A stretch of DNA of 35,735 bases from Emmonsiellopsis sp. PD_33 (lineage: Eukaryota; Ascomycota; Eurotiomycetes; Onygenales; Ajellomycetaceae). Position numbers and translations under genes: made by a program. The stretch is from assembly GCA_032988165.1 (NCBI GenBank), contig JANTQF010000357.1, positions 1-35,735 on the forward strand, written 5' to 3'. Below are positions 23,976 to 35,420 of the stretch, piece after piece; the first letter of the stretch is position 1; each line of letters begins with the position of its first letter. The notes below the pieces were generated by a model. That model did not search any database, had not been told where the DNA came from, and saw nothing but the letters and a program-made list of their open reading frames with translations.

Positions 23976-25056
23976 TGTAACTTGGTGGAAGATATGTCTC
24001 AAACGTAGATAATGGGCATATATAGATGCGTAAATGCAGAGAGAGGAGGGAGAATTTCAACGAAGTACGCTTCGTGAAATGATTTTGCCTTAACGTCCCA
24101 TATCTTCATCGATGGAAGAATATCAGCCGCCCAAGTCGATAGGTTGCACAGGAGCTAATACTGATCCGCGTCGGCTGAATAACCGAGCTGTCCAATTGCG
24201 GGGTAATGTAACTACAGCATGGGCATCTGCAGATCTGTGGGCTGGGGTATGGAAAATGGCTGCGAAGTGAACATAAGACATCAGCCTACTTGAGGCAGGT
24301 AAAAAAACCCAAAGTGGGAGAATCGTGGATATGCTAGGAATCTGAGATAGTCAGGTTTTCCAAAGAGAGAGACAAGGAGTCATGAAGGAAGGATACTCCT
24401 ATTCCCGTGCCCCTGAATTAGTAGTACTACTAACTACTAGCCGGCCGTCTGCCTCGTCGAACGTCGAACGCGGTGGAGAATAATATTCAACCAAGTCATC
24501 TGAATTGCTGATATCTGTGAAGCAAACAGAATAAGCAAGCGGATTCCATCATGGTAATGTCCAGCATATCTACAATCTCACTCGACAAGTATCAGTGATT
24601 GGACGTACTCTCAAATCTATATCGATCGAGGAGTCTTATGGACGCCAAGGCCACAAGGGGTAACTAAGCGCTAGTGAACTAAATTTAGACGCTCACGTGA
24701 CCCGACTAGCCGATATCAAACTCTCAGCTCCTGTCCTTGCTGTCCTCATAAATTTAAAGAACGATGAGATTATGCCCTCTCCACCTCATGGATTGGTTTA
24801 ATTGACGATTTTCTGCCTCCGCTGGTCTTTTTATTTAATGCGTCTATGAGATCTCTTTTGGGATCTTGTCGTTTTCTTTCGCGTACTCCTCCATCGGATT
24901 CCGCCGCTCAAGCTCCATTTCCGCAGGAACAACAGCCTTGCTCGGTTTTCTGTACCACACGGATATTCTACTGTATAAAGGACTTACTCGATGATCGAAA
25001 GCTTTTGTTTATTTTGTAACTCTTGAACATATCACCTCTCTCCGCATCCTAGCGCC
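23976..25056. promoter_or_regulatory. Shared promoter between amidase and P450-like gene
   Basis: A 1081-nt divergent intergenic region without coding potential. A perfect TCACGTGA palindrome lies at 24693-24700, and TATAAA at 24974-24979 is 78 nt before the P450 start codon. A short TCGAACG repeat is at 24458-24471. Joint regulation of the two genes is plausible but only inferred. Confidence 0.4.
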
Positions 25057-26888
25057 ATGGAGCGCAGCATACCAATCCCTGACTTGAGCACACAGAGCGC
25101 CAAGGAGCTCTTATCGGGGCTTTCTTTTGAAGTGTTTTTAGCATTTCTCCTAATAGTATGTATCATTACACGGACGTATAGTGGTTTCCGCAGTTCTTTC
25201 AGAAGTGTGCAACCAGGTGAAGCGAGGGTTGCAAGAACCATTCCCTACTGGATTCCATATATCGGGCATGCTTTGTCGTTTGGACTATGGCGTCGGGGTC
25301 TGCTTGAGAATGCTCGGTCAGTACAACTTAATAGATCACCTTTAATCACCTATCAGGGAAGAAAATCAGTTCCTAATGCTCTCGCAGGGATAATACTGCC
25401 GAACCAGTTTTCGGTCTCTATATTTGCGGCAGGAAACACAATATGATAACATCTCCCTCACTAGCCAAGGGGTTGCTAGAGCAAGAATCATCAATCTCAG
25501 CGGAATCTTTTGCGAACCGTGTTATGGAACGCGTATTTGGAGGGCGCCGAAGGGCACGGAAACTTAATCGAGCCGATTTTATCCAAAATTGCGATTCCAT
25601 GGAATTTCAAATGAAGGAACCTCATGCGTCGGAATCTTCCTCCGCTACGATCCGTGAAATTAAACGAAATATCCCGAATCTATTGTCCTTCTGCCCAAGC
25701 ATAGTCGATCAAGCGTTGTGGGAACGGATGAGCAAAGTGGCTCTCATTGATGCTAGTTCGCGTGTCTGCGAAGTAAACCTCTTTGCATTGGTTCGGAATT
25801 TCGTTGCCATAAACACCATGACGGCTATCATGGGTAGCGACTTTATGGAAGCCCTTCCAAATACAGCAGATGATCTCTGGAAATTCAACAATAAGTTCAA
25901 TCCCATGGCGATGGGCATTCAACGGTGGATTCCATTCCCGGGATTGATTACCGCATACAGATCTAGGCGCCGTCTTTTGCAAGGCATGGAAGCATTCCAC
26001 TCGGCCTTCACAGTCGCAGAAGATGGTCATGACCCAGGGTTTGACTGGCGTGAGATGGATGAGGTGTCAGGATTTATACAAACGTGTTGTCGACAATGGA
26101 AAGAGGCGGGTCTTAAGCCCGATGCAATGGCTCCCGAAAGCCTGGCTATTCTTTGGGCTATGAACACGAAACTGATCACTATCATATTTTGGAACCTTAT
26201 GTATATCTTGTCGGACGGTCAATACCATTCTCGAATTCTGAAAGAAATCGCCCCTTACTCCCGCGCATCCCGCCCTGATTCCGGAGAGTCAGGCTTCCGG
26301 ATACGAGAGCCTCCACAATTACACCTGGATGTTGACCGTCTTCTCGATTCTTGCCCCTTACTCAAGGCTTCTTACTTCGAGACCCTCCGTCTACGATCCT
26401 CACCAGTCACCTACCGAAAAATCACCAAGGACTTCAAACTCACCGAGTCCGAGGAGGATGCAGAGTTAGCAAACCGAAAGTCTGAAACATATCAATTCAA
26501 AGCAGGCGACTTCATTGCCGTTCCTCATACCCTTTACAATACGGACGAACGCTACTTCGAAGATGCCAACGAATTCAACCCAGCGAGATTTTTGAAAGAA
26601 ACGTCGTTGGAGGACAGCGAGTTATCAGAAAAACCAGAACCTGCTTCGGAGAAAGTAAAACTCGTGGCAGAGACGCCCAAACTATGGTTTATGGGCGCAG
26701 AGAATTCTGCAAGCAAAGATGGAAAGTTCGCTGAGAGAATCGCATTGGCTTTTATTGCTAGTCTATTGACGATGTGGGATATTAAACCTGCCAATGAAAT
26801 GGGCTGGAAGATTCCGATGCGTACATCTGGTGGACTGGTCTATGAACCGTGGGGCGATGTCAGAGCTAGAATGGAGTCGAAGATTTAA
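25057..26888 (+). CDS. Cytochrome P450-like protein lacking the haem cysteine (CYP7/CYP8-like)
   Basis: Exons 25057-25316 and 25388-26888 give 586 residues. Intron acceptor 25387 is chosen because it restores ENARDNTAEPVFGLYI. A membrane anchor lies near residues 25-45. The I-helix region reads ALWAMNTK...FW, as in the CYP7/CYP8-like clade, which lacks the usual AGxxT. The K-helix ExxR is ETLR (about 418-421) and the PxRF-type motif is FNPARF. The haem loop should read FxxGxxxCxG before the conserved FAER helix. Here it reads FMGAENSASKDGKFAER, so Ser529 (AGC) occupies the cysteine position and Asp the following glycine. The frame is otherwise uninterrupted, so this may be an inactive or repurposed paralogue. 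It is divergent from the amidase. Substrate unknown. Confidence 0.87.
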
Positions 26889-27322
26889 AAGGATAGAGGC
26901 GTTGTGTTTTAAGCTACGTTTGTTTTCGTTCCCCTGTTTTTTCTTGCATATCGGGGTTTAATGGGAATGGTTAGAAAGTTATCCTTCAACAATCATAGAA
27001 GCTTCATGCTTTATTCGAGTCAATTACATGCCGGCAATCCTGGGATAGTAGAGCCATTTAAACGGGCAGTTGATCCAAATTTGGAAGTCAACCGCATCAG
27101 AGTTGGGTCGAAGCGTTTCAGGACCTCAAGTAGGCAGGTTCTCCATCCCGAACCTACATGATCTAGATCTTCTCCTTGGTACAGAATGTGTGTGAGTGGA
27201 GGGACTTTTACCCAAAAGGGAGGTCACAGGCGTAGGCTAGTAACTCTGAATGATGGCTAGGCCCACTGACGCAGTAACGACAGGTGGTCAACTTTGCAAA
27301 CCAATCAATTCTCTTTTTGGTT

Positions 27323-28054
27323 TCATCTCCCAGGCTGACGAAAAATGTTCCCCGCAAATTTACTGTATATACACGCCGTTATTGAAGTAATGCTCAAACA
27401 CCCCGGCTCAGACCTATACCGGTGAAAATCAACCGGTAAACTAGCTTGAGACTCGGCTTGCAGCATGATGGTCTCTGACATATGTTCCATAGCCAGGGGT
27501 TCGCACAGAATAGGCGATCCATCGATCAGAAACGTTCCTTTCCCACAGTTTTTCTGCTTTTCCACGTCAACAGGAGCAAAGCACTCCTAGTAGTGGTCAA
27601 TGAGAGGACGTAATGTCCATTCCCTAGAAGTTAACAAATCTGTAATATTGCGAGTTGAGTACATAGGGGCTATGACGTTGGAAAATTTGTGTCCATATCG
27701 TCTTCCCTGAAAACTTGCGGGCCAATGATACGTCCCAAACAGCACGCACGAACATTTGCGACAGGAATGTTTTGCAAAGGCATGTATGATCCCTATATAA
27801 CGCGTTTCATAAATGTGTCCACATAAGCTAACAATATTATTGCCCCGCGAAGTTCATGATGCGGTAGTAGTAGCTTCGCAGAGTTCATCCAAGTTTCCCT
27901 GCATCAGCAAAGGAACCGTCTGCCAAGGAAGAGTAGGGTCATGCTACCAAGAGCGAACTTTCAACCCATAGGTAGCTACCCTAAAAACTCTGACAGGGAA
28001 ACATTCATGCTGTTGCTGGCTCGTTTTCCAAGGATTACCTTGCATCGAACCCAT
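27323..28054 (-). pseudogene. Possible decayed coding region, family not recognised
   Basis: Reading leftward from an ATG at 28054, one frame gives protein-like sequence (start MGSMQGNPW, later PTLPWQTVPLLMQGNLDELC) interrupted by a stop, a frame change near 27870 and further stops. The last open part (27325-27639) includes DLLTSREWTLRPLIDHY, a TAG, then ECFAPVDVEKQKNCGKGTF. All three minus frames are fairly open here, so the frame assignment is uncertain and chance openness is a serious alternative. No domain identified. Confidence 0.2.
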
Positions 28055-28573
28055 CGTGCACAACCAGGGAGGAGGTGGTTAAAATAAGGTTGATTAGTCA
28101 TCAGACAAATTGGTGGCCGATGAGATATGAGCCTGTGATTGGCTGAATTAGAAATCTCGCCCTAATTCACCCATATCAACCCTCCCCCCAGGCTAGACAA
28201 AACCTCAGCCCATCTGAACATTGCTTGTCCTAAGTCAGGCCATTTTTTTACTTGAAAATCTGTGGGCTGGTATTCATGGCCTCACCTTTAATTGTCTACG
28301 CCCGCCAAAATCCCCTTGAGAAGGATAGACGGGCAACCTGGCAAATACTACTAGTACCTACAACGGGGATCGATTCGAATTTTCTACCTTACTGGGCTTG
28401 ATCTTGATGGCGAAAGACGTCAAGGCAGCTTCCCTTTTCCGTAGTAGCTAGACTGGGACGCATAATGTCCAGGGAAACTGCAGATTTCACATACCCGACT
28501 AATAAAAATGCTACTTGCAGTGATGAGAGTGTCCAGCGTCAGGCACAAGGAATGTCTGACAAAAGCTTGAGCC

Positions 28574-29411
28574 ATGTTGACTCTGTTACTAAATGGTATT
28601 TTGCCCGTGCTGGTGCTGCAGGCTACATCTCCAGGATTTATACCCAATAACAATACTGATGTTATTCTCACACAGCAGACCACCCGTTCTTGTTCCCTTT
28701 TAACTTTCAACCCAAACGTTTACAAGGAGCAACCAACCGTTGGACCAACTACCAGTTTCACGTTTGACAATTCTTCGTGTGACTGACGACATCAAAGGAC
28801 TTAGCTGGGGCAATTGCCAGGTTGCGTGGGTTGGTGTGCTCTAGCTTCGGTGAAGTTGATCGGACACTTTATCAAAATACGAATAACCGCTCTCTCCTAC
28901 TTAGCCTTACTGAGGTATGTGATGATGTGTTTCAGCCAATACTTATCCATGTTGGCTAAAGGATCACGTTCACGCTTGCTTTATAGATCTTTGCCAGAAT
29001 CGATCCGATAAAATCTCTCCCCTGTCTATTTTATAAAGTTTTTTATATAGGACTGAAAAAGTCCTTATATTCAAGACACCGTTGTCATATCCTCTCTATT
29101 GTGCAATCTTCCATACGAGAGAAGCTCCAGTCTCTGGCTCAGTTATAACAACCTACTGGATTGTTTTGTTCTGTGGGATAATAATTCCTTCTATTGAGCC
29201 ATTAAGATACCTATGGGGCGCTTCTGGTTCATGCAGAGCTTACTACGGAAGCGAAAACAGAGTCATCGTCGGCCTGCAGAACCCTTCACGACGATATGAT
29301 AGCCAGGGAAGTATGATTTACCAGAACAATAGAATACCCAATGTATGGGGGAACAGGATACGATGTTATGATAACTGGGTCTCAGTTCTTGAATACGACA
29401 TTAGCTGTTAA
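28574..29411 (+). pseudogene. Possible broken gene for a secreted or membrane protein
   Basis: An ATG at 28574 opens 70 codons with a hydrophobic signal-like start (MLTLLLNGILPVLVLQA) and ends at 28786. A different frame is then open at 28795-28959 (RLRGLVCSSFGEVDRTLYQN, then a DDVFQP stretch). A third piece (29082-29411) holds a hydrophobic stretch (TTYWIVLFCGIIIPSI) and a Cys/Tyr/Asn-rich end. A GTATGT at 28915 and a TATAG at 29045-29049 could be splice signals, but no single spliced frame joins the pieces. No family recognised; it may be three unrelated chance frames. Confidence 0.22.
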
Positions 29412-30547
29412 TTAGAAGTAATGCCCCCATAGACGTGTCTAGTGCTGCTAACTGGTATGATCTCAAAATCTCTATTTCAGGGGTTGATAGACTCCCACGG
29501 ATGGCATCGAGGGGATTCGGAACCTGAGAGGAACTTGAACTATTGCCTCTATCACAATTAGTTGTGTCGTTTCCTGAAGGTGCACTGGAAATAGTATAAA
29601 AACAGAACAATCTAAGTAGGTACCGGAATGAAAGCATCATAACCCCTACCCATGATTCCGTTGAATGCGATAATATGAATCGGGGTCATCCCAAAAATCG
29701 AACAAGAAAAAGGAAAGAATTGCTTGGAGTATATTTAGTCCAGATTTTCGCTTGGCTATATGGTTTCCCAGCATTTGAGGATGCGGTAGTCGGGTGAGCC
29801 ACGTTGTTGAAAAGGTCCAGTGAATCTGAAATATTCAGCAGCTGCTGGTATTAAACGAAATCAGATTCAGAATGTCCGCATCAGAGGGTGTTTAGTTCCA
29901 ATATATGTTAGCCTCATGATTTGATACCACATACTAGTAGTTCAAGGGACTGACCGTAGCGCTGGAGCCTGGGACCAAAGTGATACTCGAAAGATAGACA
30001 TGCGGAAGAGATCAATCTTAAATAGAGTCCGTGAAACTGATTGGAAAAGAATTGACCTGGATAGTTAGTTAATCCCAGGGACCGCACCAATTAACATCCG
30101 CAGTCGTATAAACTGCAAGGTTCCCCGGCTTTTATGTTTGCTGGGGTTTGCCATATTTAGCCGGTATACCCTTCCAGATGTGGAGATTTCGCGCCGACTT
30201 CCCCTCTCCCGCCCGTCAGGAATTTTCCACAAATGTTCTACTCTCTGCCGCCGGGGCGGGTCCTTTAACCTCGTGTATCGGTAAATGAATGGGCCAATGG
30301 TAGCTGTTAATAGCAGCTAGCGAGTTGAATGGACCCTTCTCTAAATACATTTGGCGTGTTTATTCCCTGGAATATTTTTCCTTTGGAAATTGCTTCTTGA
30401 CTATCCCAAGTAATGAGCTCCTGTATTATCCGAAGTTCAGTTGCCTATATCCAAAGGCCGAGACTTAAATAGATCGACCATTTCCGCCTGGAGGATGGTA
30501 TTTCCCTAGGTTGTTGGGAACATGCTACAAGGCCTGTATCCATAATC

Positions 30548-32105
30548 ATGATGTGCCGGCTATTGTCTCTATTCGTCACGGTTCTCGCCACACTTTTGGT
30601 TGTGGTGGGAGGCGTCAATGGCTCTCCTCACCAATCGTCCGGTCTGGCGCAGAGAACAGCTGTTCGGCCGGGGATTCGGAACGGGCACTGGGTTACTACG
30701 TGGGCATCGATGCCACAACTCTGCGAGCCTGCAAATTTGCCTCCAGCACCATTTGTAGGTGTCGAACATTCCGTAGGAATAATTATCGTTGGCTGATTTA
30801 TGTGTCGTCACGTATAGAACGAATCAGGTCGGGTATTCTTCGACTCGACAATCCGTCAGACGCTGCACATGTCCATCGGTGGCGACCAAATTCGGATCCG
30901 AATTTCCAATTCCTTCGGCACCACTGACTTGCCCGTAACAGCCGTTACAATTGCTCTTCCGGAAGGCGGGGAGAATGGAGGCGCTGGCACAAGCATAATC
31001 CAGACCAAGACTTTGGAAACTTTGACTTTCAGCGGAAGCGAGAATTTCACAATTCCGAACGGAGCACTTGCAGTATCCGACCCGGTTAATTTCAGGATAG
31101 AACCTGAATCCATTCTCACCGTCAGCATCTACCTTGCAGATGGCCAGGAAACCAACTTCATTACAGCTCATCCTGGCAGTCGTACTACTTCCTTCTTCTC
31201 GTCCGGCGATCACGTCTCTGATAGGAATTTGACGGATCCGTCAACACAGAGTGCCGCTCACTGGTTAGTATATCAATGACCTTTCATTGCTGTGGGGTTA
31301 ATAGGGCATTGGTAACAATTTTGATATAGGTACTTCGTCAGCGCCGTTGAAACATGGGCGCATCGGAGTTCCAGAACATTCGCAATTGTTGGAGACAGTA
31401 TAACAGATGGCCGTGGAAGTGAGACCGACAAAAATAATCGGTAGGCTATTTCGCACCGTTCTTCCTGGGAATGTAACCGAGCTGGAAATTAACATTATGT
31501 CCAGATGGCCAGATCTCTTGCTCTCAAACATGCAGGAGAATCATTATACGGGAAAGATTGGTGTTACCAACCTAGCCGCCGGCGGCAACAGGATCCTGAA
31601 CGATGGACTCGGACCAAATGTGCTTAGCCGCATTGACAGAGATGTCTTTTCACAGTCGGGAGTTAAGTATGCGATGCTTTTCGAGGGCGTAAATGATATC
31701 GGTACAGCGGATACCACGGAGGAGGCGCAGTCCGCTGTGGAGATCCGTATGATCGCCGCATATAAGCAAATTGTTTCTCGCATCCACTCATTCGGGATCC
31801 CAGTGTTTGGGGCAACAATCACCCCATTCATGGCTCCGAATTCGACGATCCAACCCTACTCCGACCCAACACGGGAAGTGACGCGGTCACGAGTGAACGA
31901 ATGGATTCGCGAGAGTGGCGTATTTGATGCAGTTGTTGATTTCGATAAAATCCTGAGGGATCCAAAGAAACCAGAGCGACTGAACCCTGAATATGATTCA
32001 GGCGACTTTTTGCATCCAAGCGTAGCCGGATATCAGGCGCTTGCGGACGCTTTTCCCTTGCATTTATTCCACGAGTTTGAGGATGGAGTGAGCTCGTTTA
32101 CCTAA
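30548..32105 (+). CDS. Secreted SGNH/GDSL-family esterase
   Basis: Exons 30548-30754, 30818-31263, 31330-31440 and 31505-32105 give 1365 nt and 454 residues. The start is followed by a strong signal peptide (MMCRLLSLFVTVLATLLVVV). Residues about 65-210 form a Ser/Thr-rich beta domain with no enzyme motif of its own. The SGNH core follows: block I GDSITDG with catalytic Ser241, block II Gly in NLAAGGNR, block III GVND with Asn318, and block V DFLHP with Asp422 and His425. All four oxyanion/catalytic positions are present, so an active extracellular esterase or deacetylase is expected. The natural ester is not predictable. The stop codon is 352 nt before sepB. Confidence 0.92.
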
Positions 32106-32457
32106 GAGAGGGACTGTACATATAGCGTATATAGCATATCCTAGACCAGACCAAGCCAGCGCTTTCGGATCCATATCAATTCGTCTTATATAGAAAACGG
32201 GATGCAGTGGTCCAAAATTTGTAGATATTGGAGGTTAGAGATGAGCTGCATGATTGGTTCGACGTCATCAGTCGCGTGTTAGGTAAGCGACGCGACGCGT
32301 TCTGCCAAATTGAATTTGGATTTCGCGCCTGACGTCGACAACGAGCATGTCGAACAACAATAGAGGATGAGATGAACCCATTTTCTGCGGGCTTCTTTGT
32401 CTAAATACTACTTTGATCAATTCTTGACCTGTCCGCAGTCACATTGCTCTTTTACCA
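32106..32457 (+). promoter_or_regulatory. sepB promoter region
   Basis: The 352-nt gap between the esterase stop and the sepB start must hold the esterase 3' end and the sepB promoter. It contains the cell-cycle box cluster listed separately, plus two CRE-like GACGTC sites at 32261 and 32331. Confidence 0.6.
32272..32300. promoter_or_regulatory. Cluster of MluI-cell-cycle-box (MBF) sites
   Basis: A palindromic ACGCGT lies at 32295-32300, overlapped by ACGCGA at 32290-32295, with another ACGCGA on the minus strand (TCGCGT at 32272-32277). They lie 158-186 nt upstream of the sepB start codon. ACGCG(T/A) is the binding core of the G1/S factor MBF in fungi, which drives DNA replication genes, so S-phase expression of sepB is a reasonable inference. 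Confidence 0.65.
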
Positions 32458-35420
32458 ATGGCTTCAGAAACCGTACGGTTAAGAGGGCGGCCCGCCCGTA
32501 AGCTGTCCCGCATTCCTCAATCGCAATTGATATTCCTTCAGTATATCGGGTTCTTTCGCGCGTTCTTTAAACTAATAATATCATTTTTATACAGACACGC
32601 CGGGAACTACGATTTTAAGTTATACCCCAAACGGGCAACGAGTTATCACCGCTGGTTCAGACTCCGCAATTCGTATCTTCAAAATCGGAGAAAATGACGA
32701 ACCAAAAACAGTTGATGATGGAGCTGATGGGCGATTGGGGATTGTTGCTACCGTATGTTTGTCCGTTCGGTTCCAGGGAGGATATAATTGGAAGATATAC
32801 TAATAACGGGCGCAAAATAGAACGATTCTTTTATCATGGGCGCGGAAGATGGGACGGTTTGGAAATATGAATTGGAAACGGGACAGATGGATAAATTGCT
32901 GGTCCGCTGCGCATTGCCTGTGCGCGATTTGTCACTGTCTAAAGACGGAGACTGGGTGGCTGTTGCGAGCGAGTAAGATTCCTCAACTGAAGTCGACTGG
33001 GTTTGTGCTGACTCTGGTTCTCTTATATCAGCGAACTCGTGGTCAAAATTGTCAACGTTCAAGATATGACAATTGTGAAGTATCTGAGGGAGCAAAGCAA
33101 AGGTGTTAAGCATGTGAACTTCGACCCAAGTGGGCGGTTTATTGCTGTCTCGGGCTCGGATGGGGTTATTTATATCTACTCCGTCGACGGACCCCAACCA
33201 GAGCTCGTGAAGAAGATCGACGGCATAATCCGGAGACTGGAGACTGACCATGAAGCCACATCAAAGGCGGTATGGCATCCAGATGGAAGAGCATTCGCTG
33301 CTGTTGAGGCCACAAGAGATATTGCAGTGGTTTCTACCAGTGACTGGACCAAAAAGAATGTGTTCTCAGGAGGTCATAACGCAGATATAACCGCACTTTC
33401 CTGGTCACCGAATGGTGCGTTGCTTGCAACCTCAGGGGCAGATCGCCAAATTCTGCTCTGGGACACCAAAACGCAAAATATACTTCGGAAATATGACGTC
33501 CCGAATGTGATAAACCTTGCTTGGCATCCTGTTGACAATACCCTTTCTTTTACAACATCTGACGGAGAACTATTCATTTATGAAGACTTCGTTCCTACAG
33601 AGTATCGGACCCTCTTAGCAAACCCATTGGAAAGCGCGCCAATACTCCCCGGAGCCCCTCAGGGCCTACCAACCCGGCCTCAAACAAATGGCGTACAAAA
33701 TGGCGAGGGTCCACGACGGCGAAGGGGGACTCCAGACTCCTTGGATGATATTCTGGGGCCAATTGATGAAGACGATGACTTTATAGAGGACGATGATGGG
33801 GCGGGTTATGCCGAACACGAAATTAACAAATTTGGTAAACGCCCGTATGCTAATCACGACGACATATCCGGACATGATGATAAACGACGACTCGGGGGGT
33901 TCTTACAGCCAAAACGTCATTCATCTTTTCAACCTGGCAGTACGCCCTGGAGAGGTAACAGGAGATATCTCTGTAGGTGGTCCAAATCTAGTCTGTGTTC
34001 TTCAATTGCTTACGGGTAACCTAGGTCTAAACTTAACCGGCTTTGTTTGGACTGTTGATCAAGAAACTCACAACACTGTTACTGTTGAGTTTTATGATCG
34101 TGAACGGTTCCGGGATTTCCATTTCACGGATCCCTTTTTGTACGATAAAGCTTGCTTAAGTGGGTATCCTGGTCGTAGAGGGCTCGATGTACGACTGCTA
34201 ACTGTATCCTAGACGATAAGGGAACATTATTCTCCTGTCAGCCTGCAAATGGCAACCCAGCTACAATATTCTATCGTCCCCATGAGACGTGGACTGTACG
34301 AGCCGACTGGCGAACCCAGCTCCCGGAGGGCGAAAGCATCACAGGTTGGTCGTGGTTTGTCTATGCAGCTATTTGATCCCCGCTAATGATATATGCAGCC
34401 ATTGCTTTGAGCAATTCGTACATCGTTGTCACTACATCGACAAATTACGTACGAGTCTACACGCTCTTTGGGACCCCTTTCCGAGTTTACAGACAAAAGA
34501 GCCAGAGTGTTACCTGCGCGGCATGGCGGGACTATGTCCTAACAGTTGGAAGTGACGGAATCAACAAGCTGACGTATTCCATCGAAAATGTTAAACGGGA
34601 TGAAATTTGCCAAAGCGAAGATATTGTCGCTTTGCCAAATGATGCCGACCTACAAACAGTTTTCTTTTCGGACAACGGAGTGCGTATTTCTTTATTCCTG
34701 ATCACTAACTGGGCTGTACTGACAATTCCATAGGATCCATGTATATACGACACTTCAGGGGTGCTTTTAGTCCTGCAACATTGGCGAAAGCCTGGGCAAT
34801 CACGATGGGTACCACTTCTCGATACCAAACTTATGGACCGCCTTGCAGGAGGACGAAAAGAGGAAACATACTGGCCTGTTGCTGTAGCTCAAGATGCATT
34901 CCACTGTATCATCCTCAAAGGCGGAGATAAATACCCCTATTTCCCTCGACCACTGCTCACTGAATTCGAATTCAAAATCCCCATATCCACGGCGCCGAAC
35001 AAGGGATCAAGTGAAGATGACGAGGACGAAAACATGGACGGCTCTTCAGGGCGCAATGCCATCAGCAAACTCGAAGAGACTTATATTCGCTCCGGTCTAT
35101 TTTACACCCTCCTGGAAGACAGTGTCGACGCATCCGAAACCGCGGGTAACCAGGACATGGAACTGCGGAGGAAGGAGATTGAGATTGATAAGACCATTCT
35201 ACAAATGTTGGCAGTGGAATGCCGTGAGGGTGAGGAGCGCGGAATGAAAGCACTTGAGCTCGTTTCGATGATGCGGGATCGTTCTGGAAAGATGCTTGAC
35301 GCAGCTCGCAAAGTTGCAATGCGCTACGAACGAACAGTTCTTGATGAAAAGATCAAGGAGCTGGCGGAAAGGCGCCTTATGGGCGAAGATGATAACGACG
35401 CGAATGATGAAATTGTCTAG
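32458..35420 (+). CDS. sepB: Replisome/cohesion adaptor SepB (Ctf4/Mcl1/AND-1 family)
   Basis: Exons 32458-32497, 32595-32752, 32821-32972, 33032-33972, 34025-34159, 34213-34344, 34399-34679 and 34734-35420 give 2526 nt and 841 residues, close to Aspergillus SepB. The family links the CMG helicase with DNA polymerase alpha and supports sister-chromatid cohesion and septation. Residues about 12-300 are an N-terminal WD40 propeller (HVNFDPSGRFIAVSGSDG, ALSWSPNGALLATSGAD). An acidic linker near 350-370 (ILGPIDEDDDFIEDDD) precedes the central Mcl1-type propeller, about 430-700. The helical C-terminus is rich in Glu/Lys/Arg and ends about residue 841. No C-terminal HMG box, as in other fungi. The promoter carries MCB sites. 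Confidence 0.94.

Larger units (their letters stand above)
26889..30547. other. 3.7-kb gene-poor region with possible gene remnants
   Basis: Between the P450-like gene and the esterase no intact gene is recognised. Two sub-regions, listed separately, hold runs of protein-like sequence broken by stops and frame changes. Another small frame (29640-29401, minus, 79 codons) starts with a hydrophobic stretch and could be a tiny secreted protein, but nothing else supports it. The last 900 nt, before the esterase, contain no signal I can name. Confidence 0.4.

Noticed and set aside
29401..29640. 79-codon minus-strand frame with hydrophobic start
   Set aside because: It could be a tiny secreted protein, but it has one cysteine after the start region, no homologue I recognise and no splice extension, so it was not called a gene.
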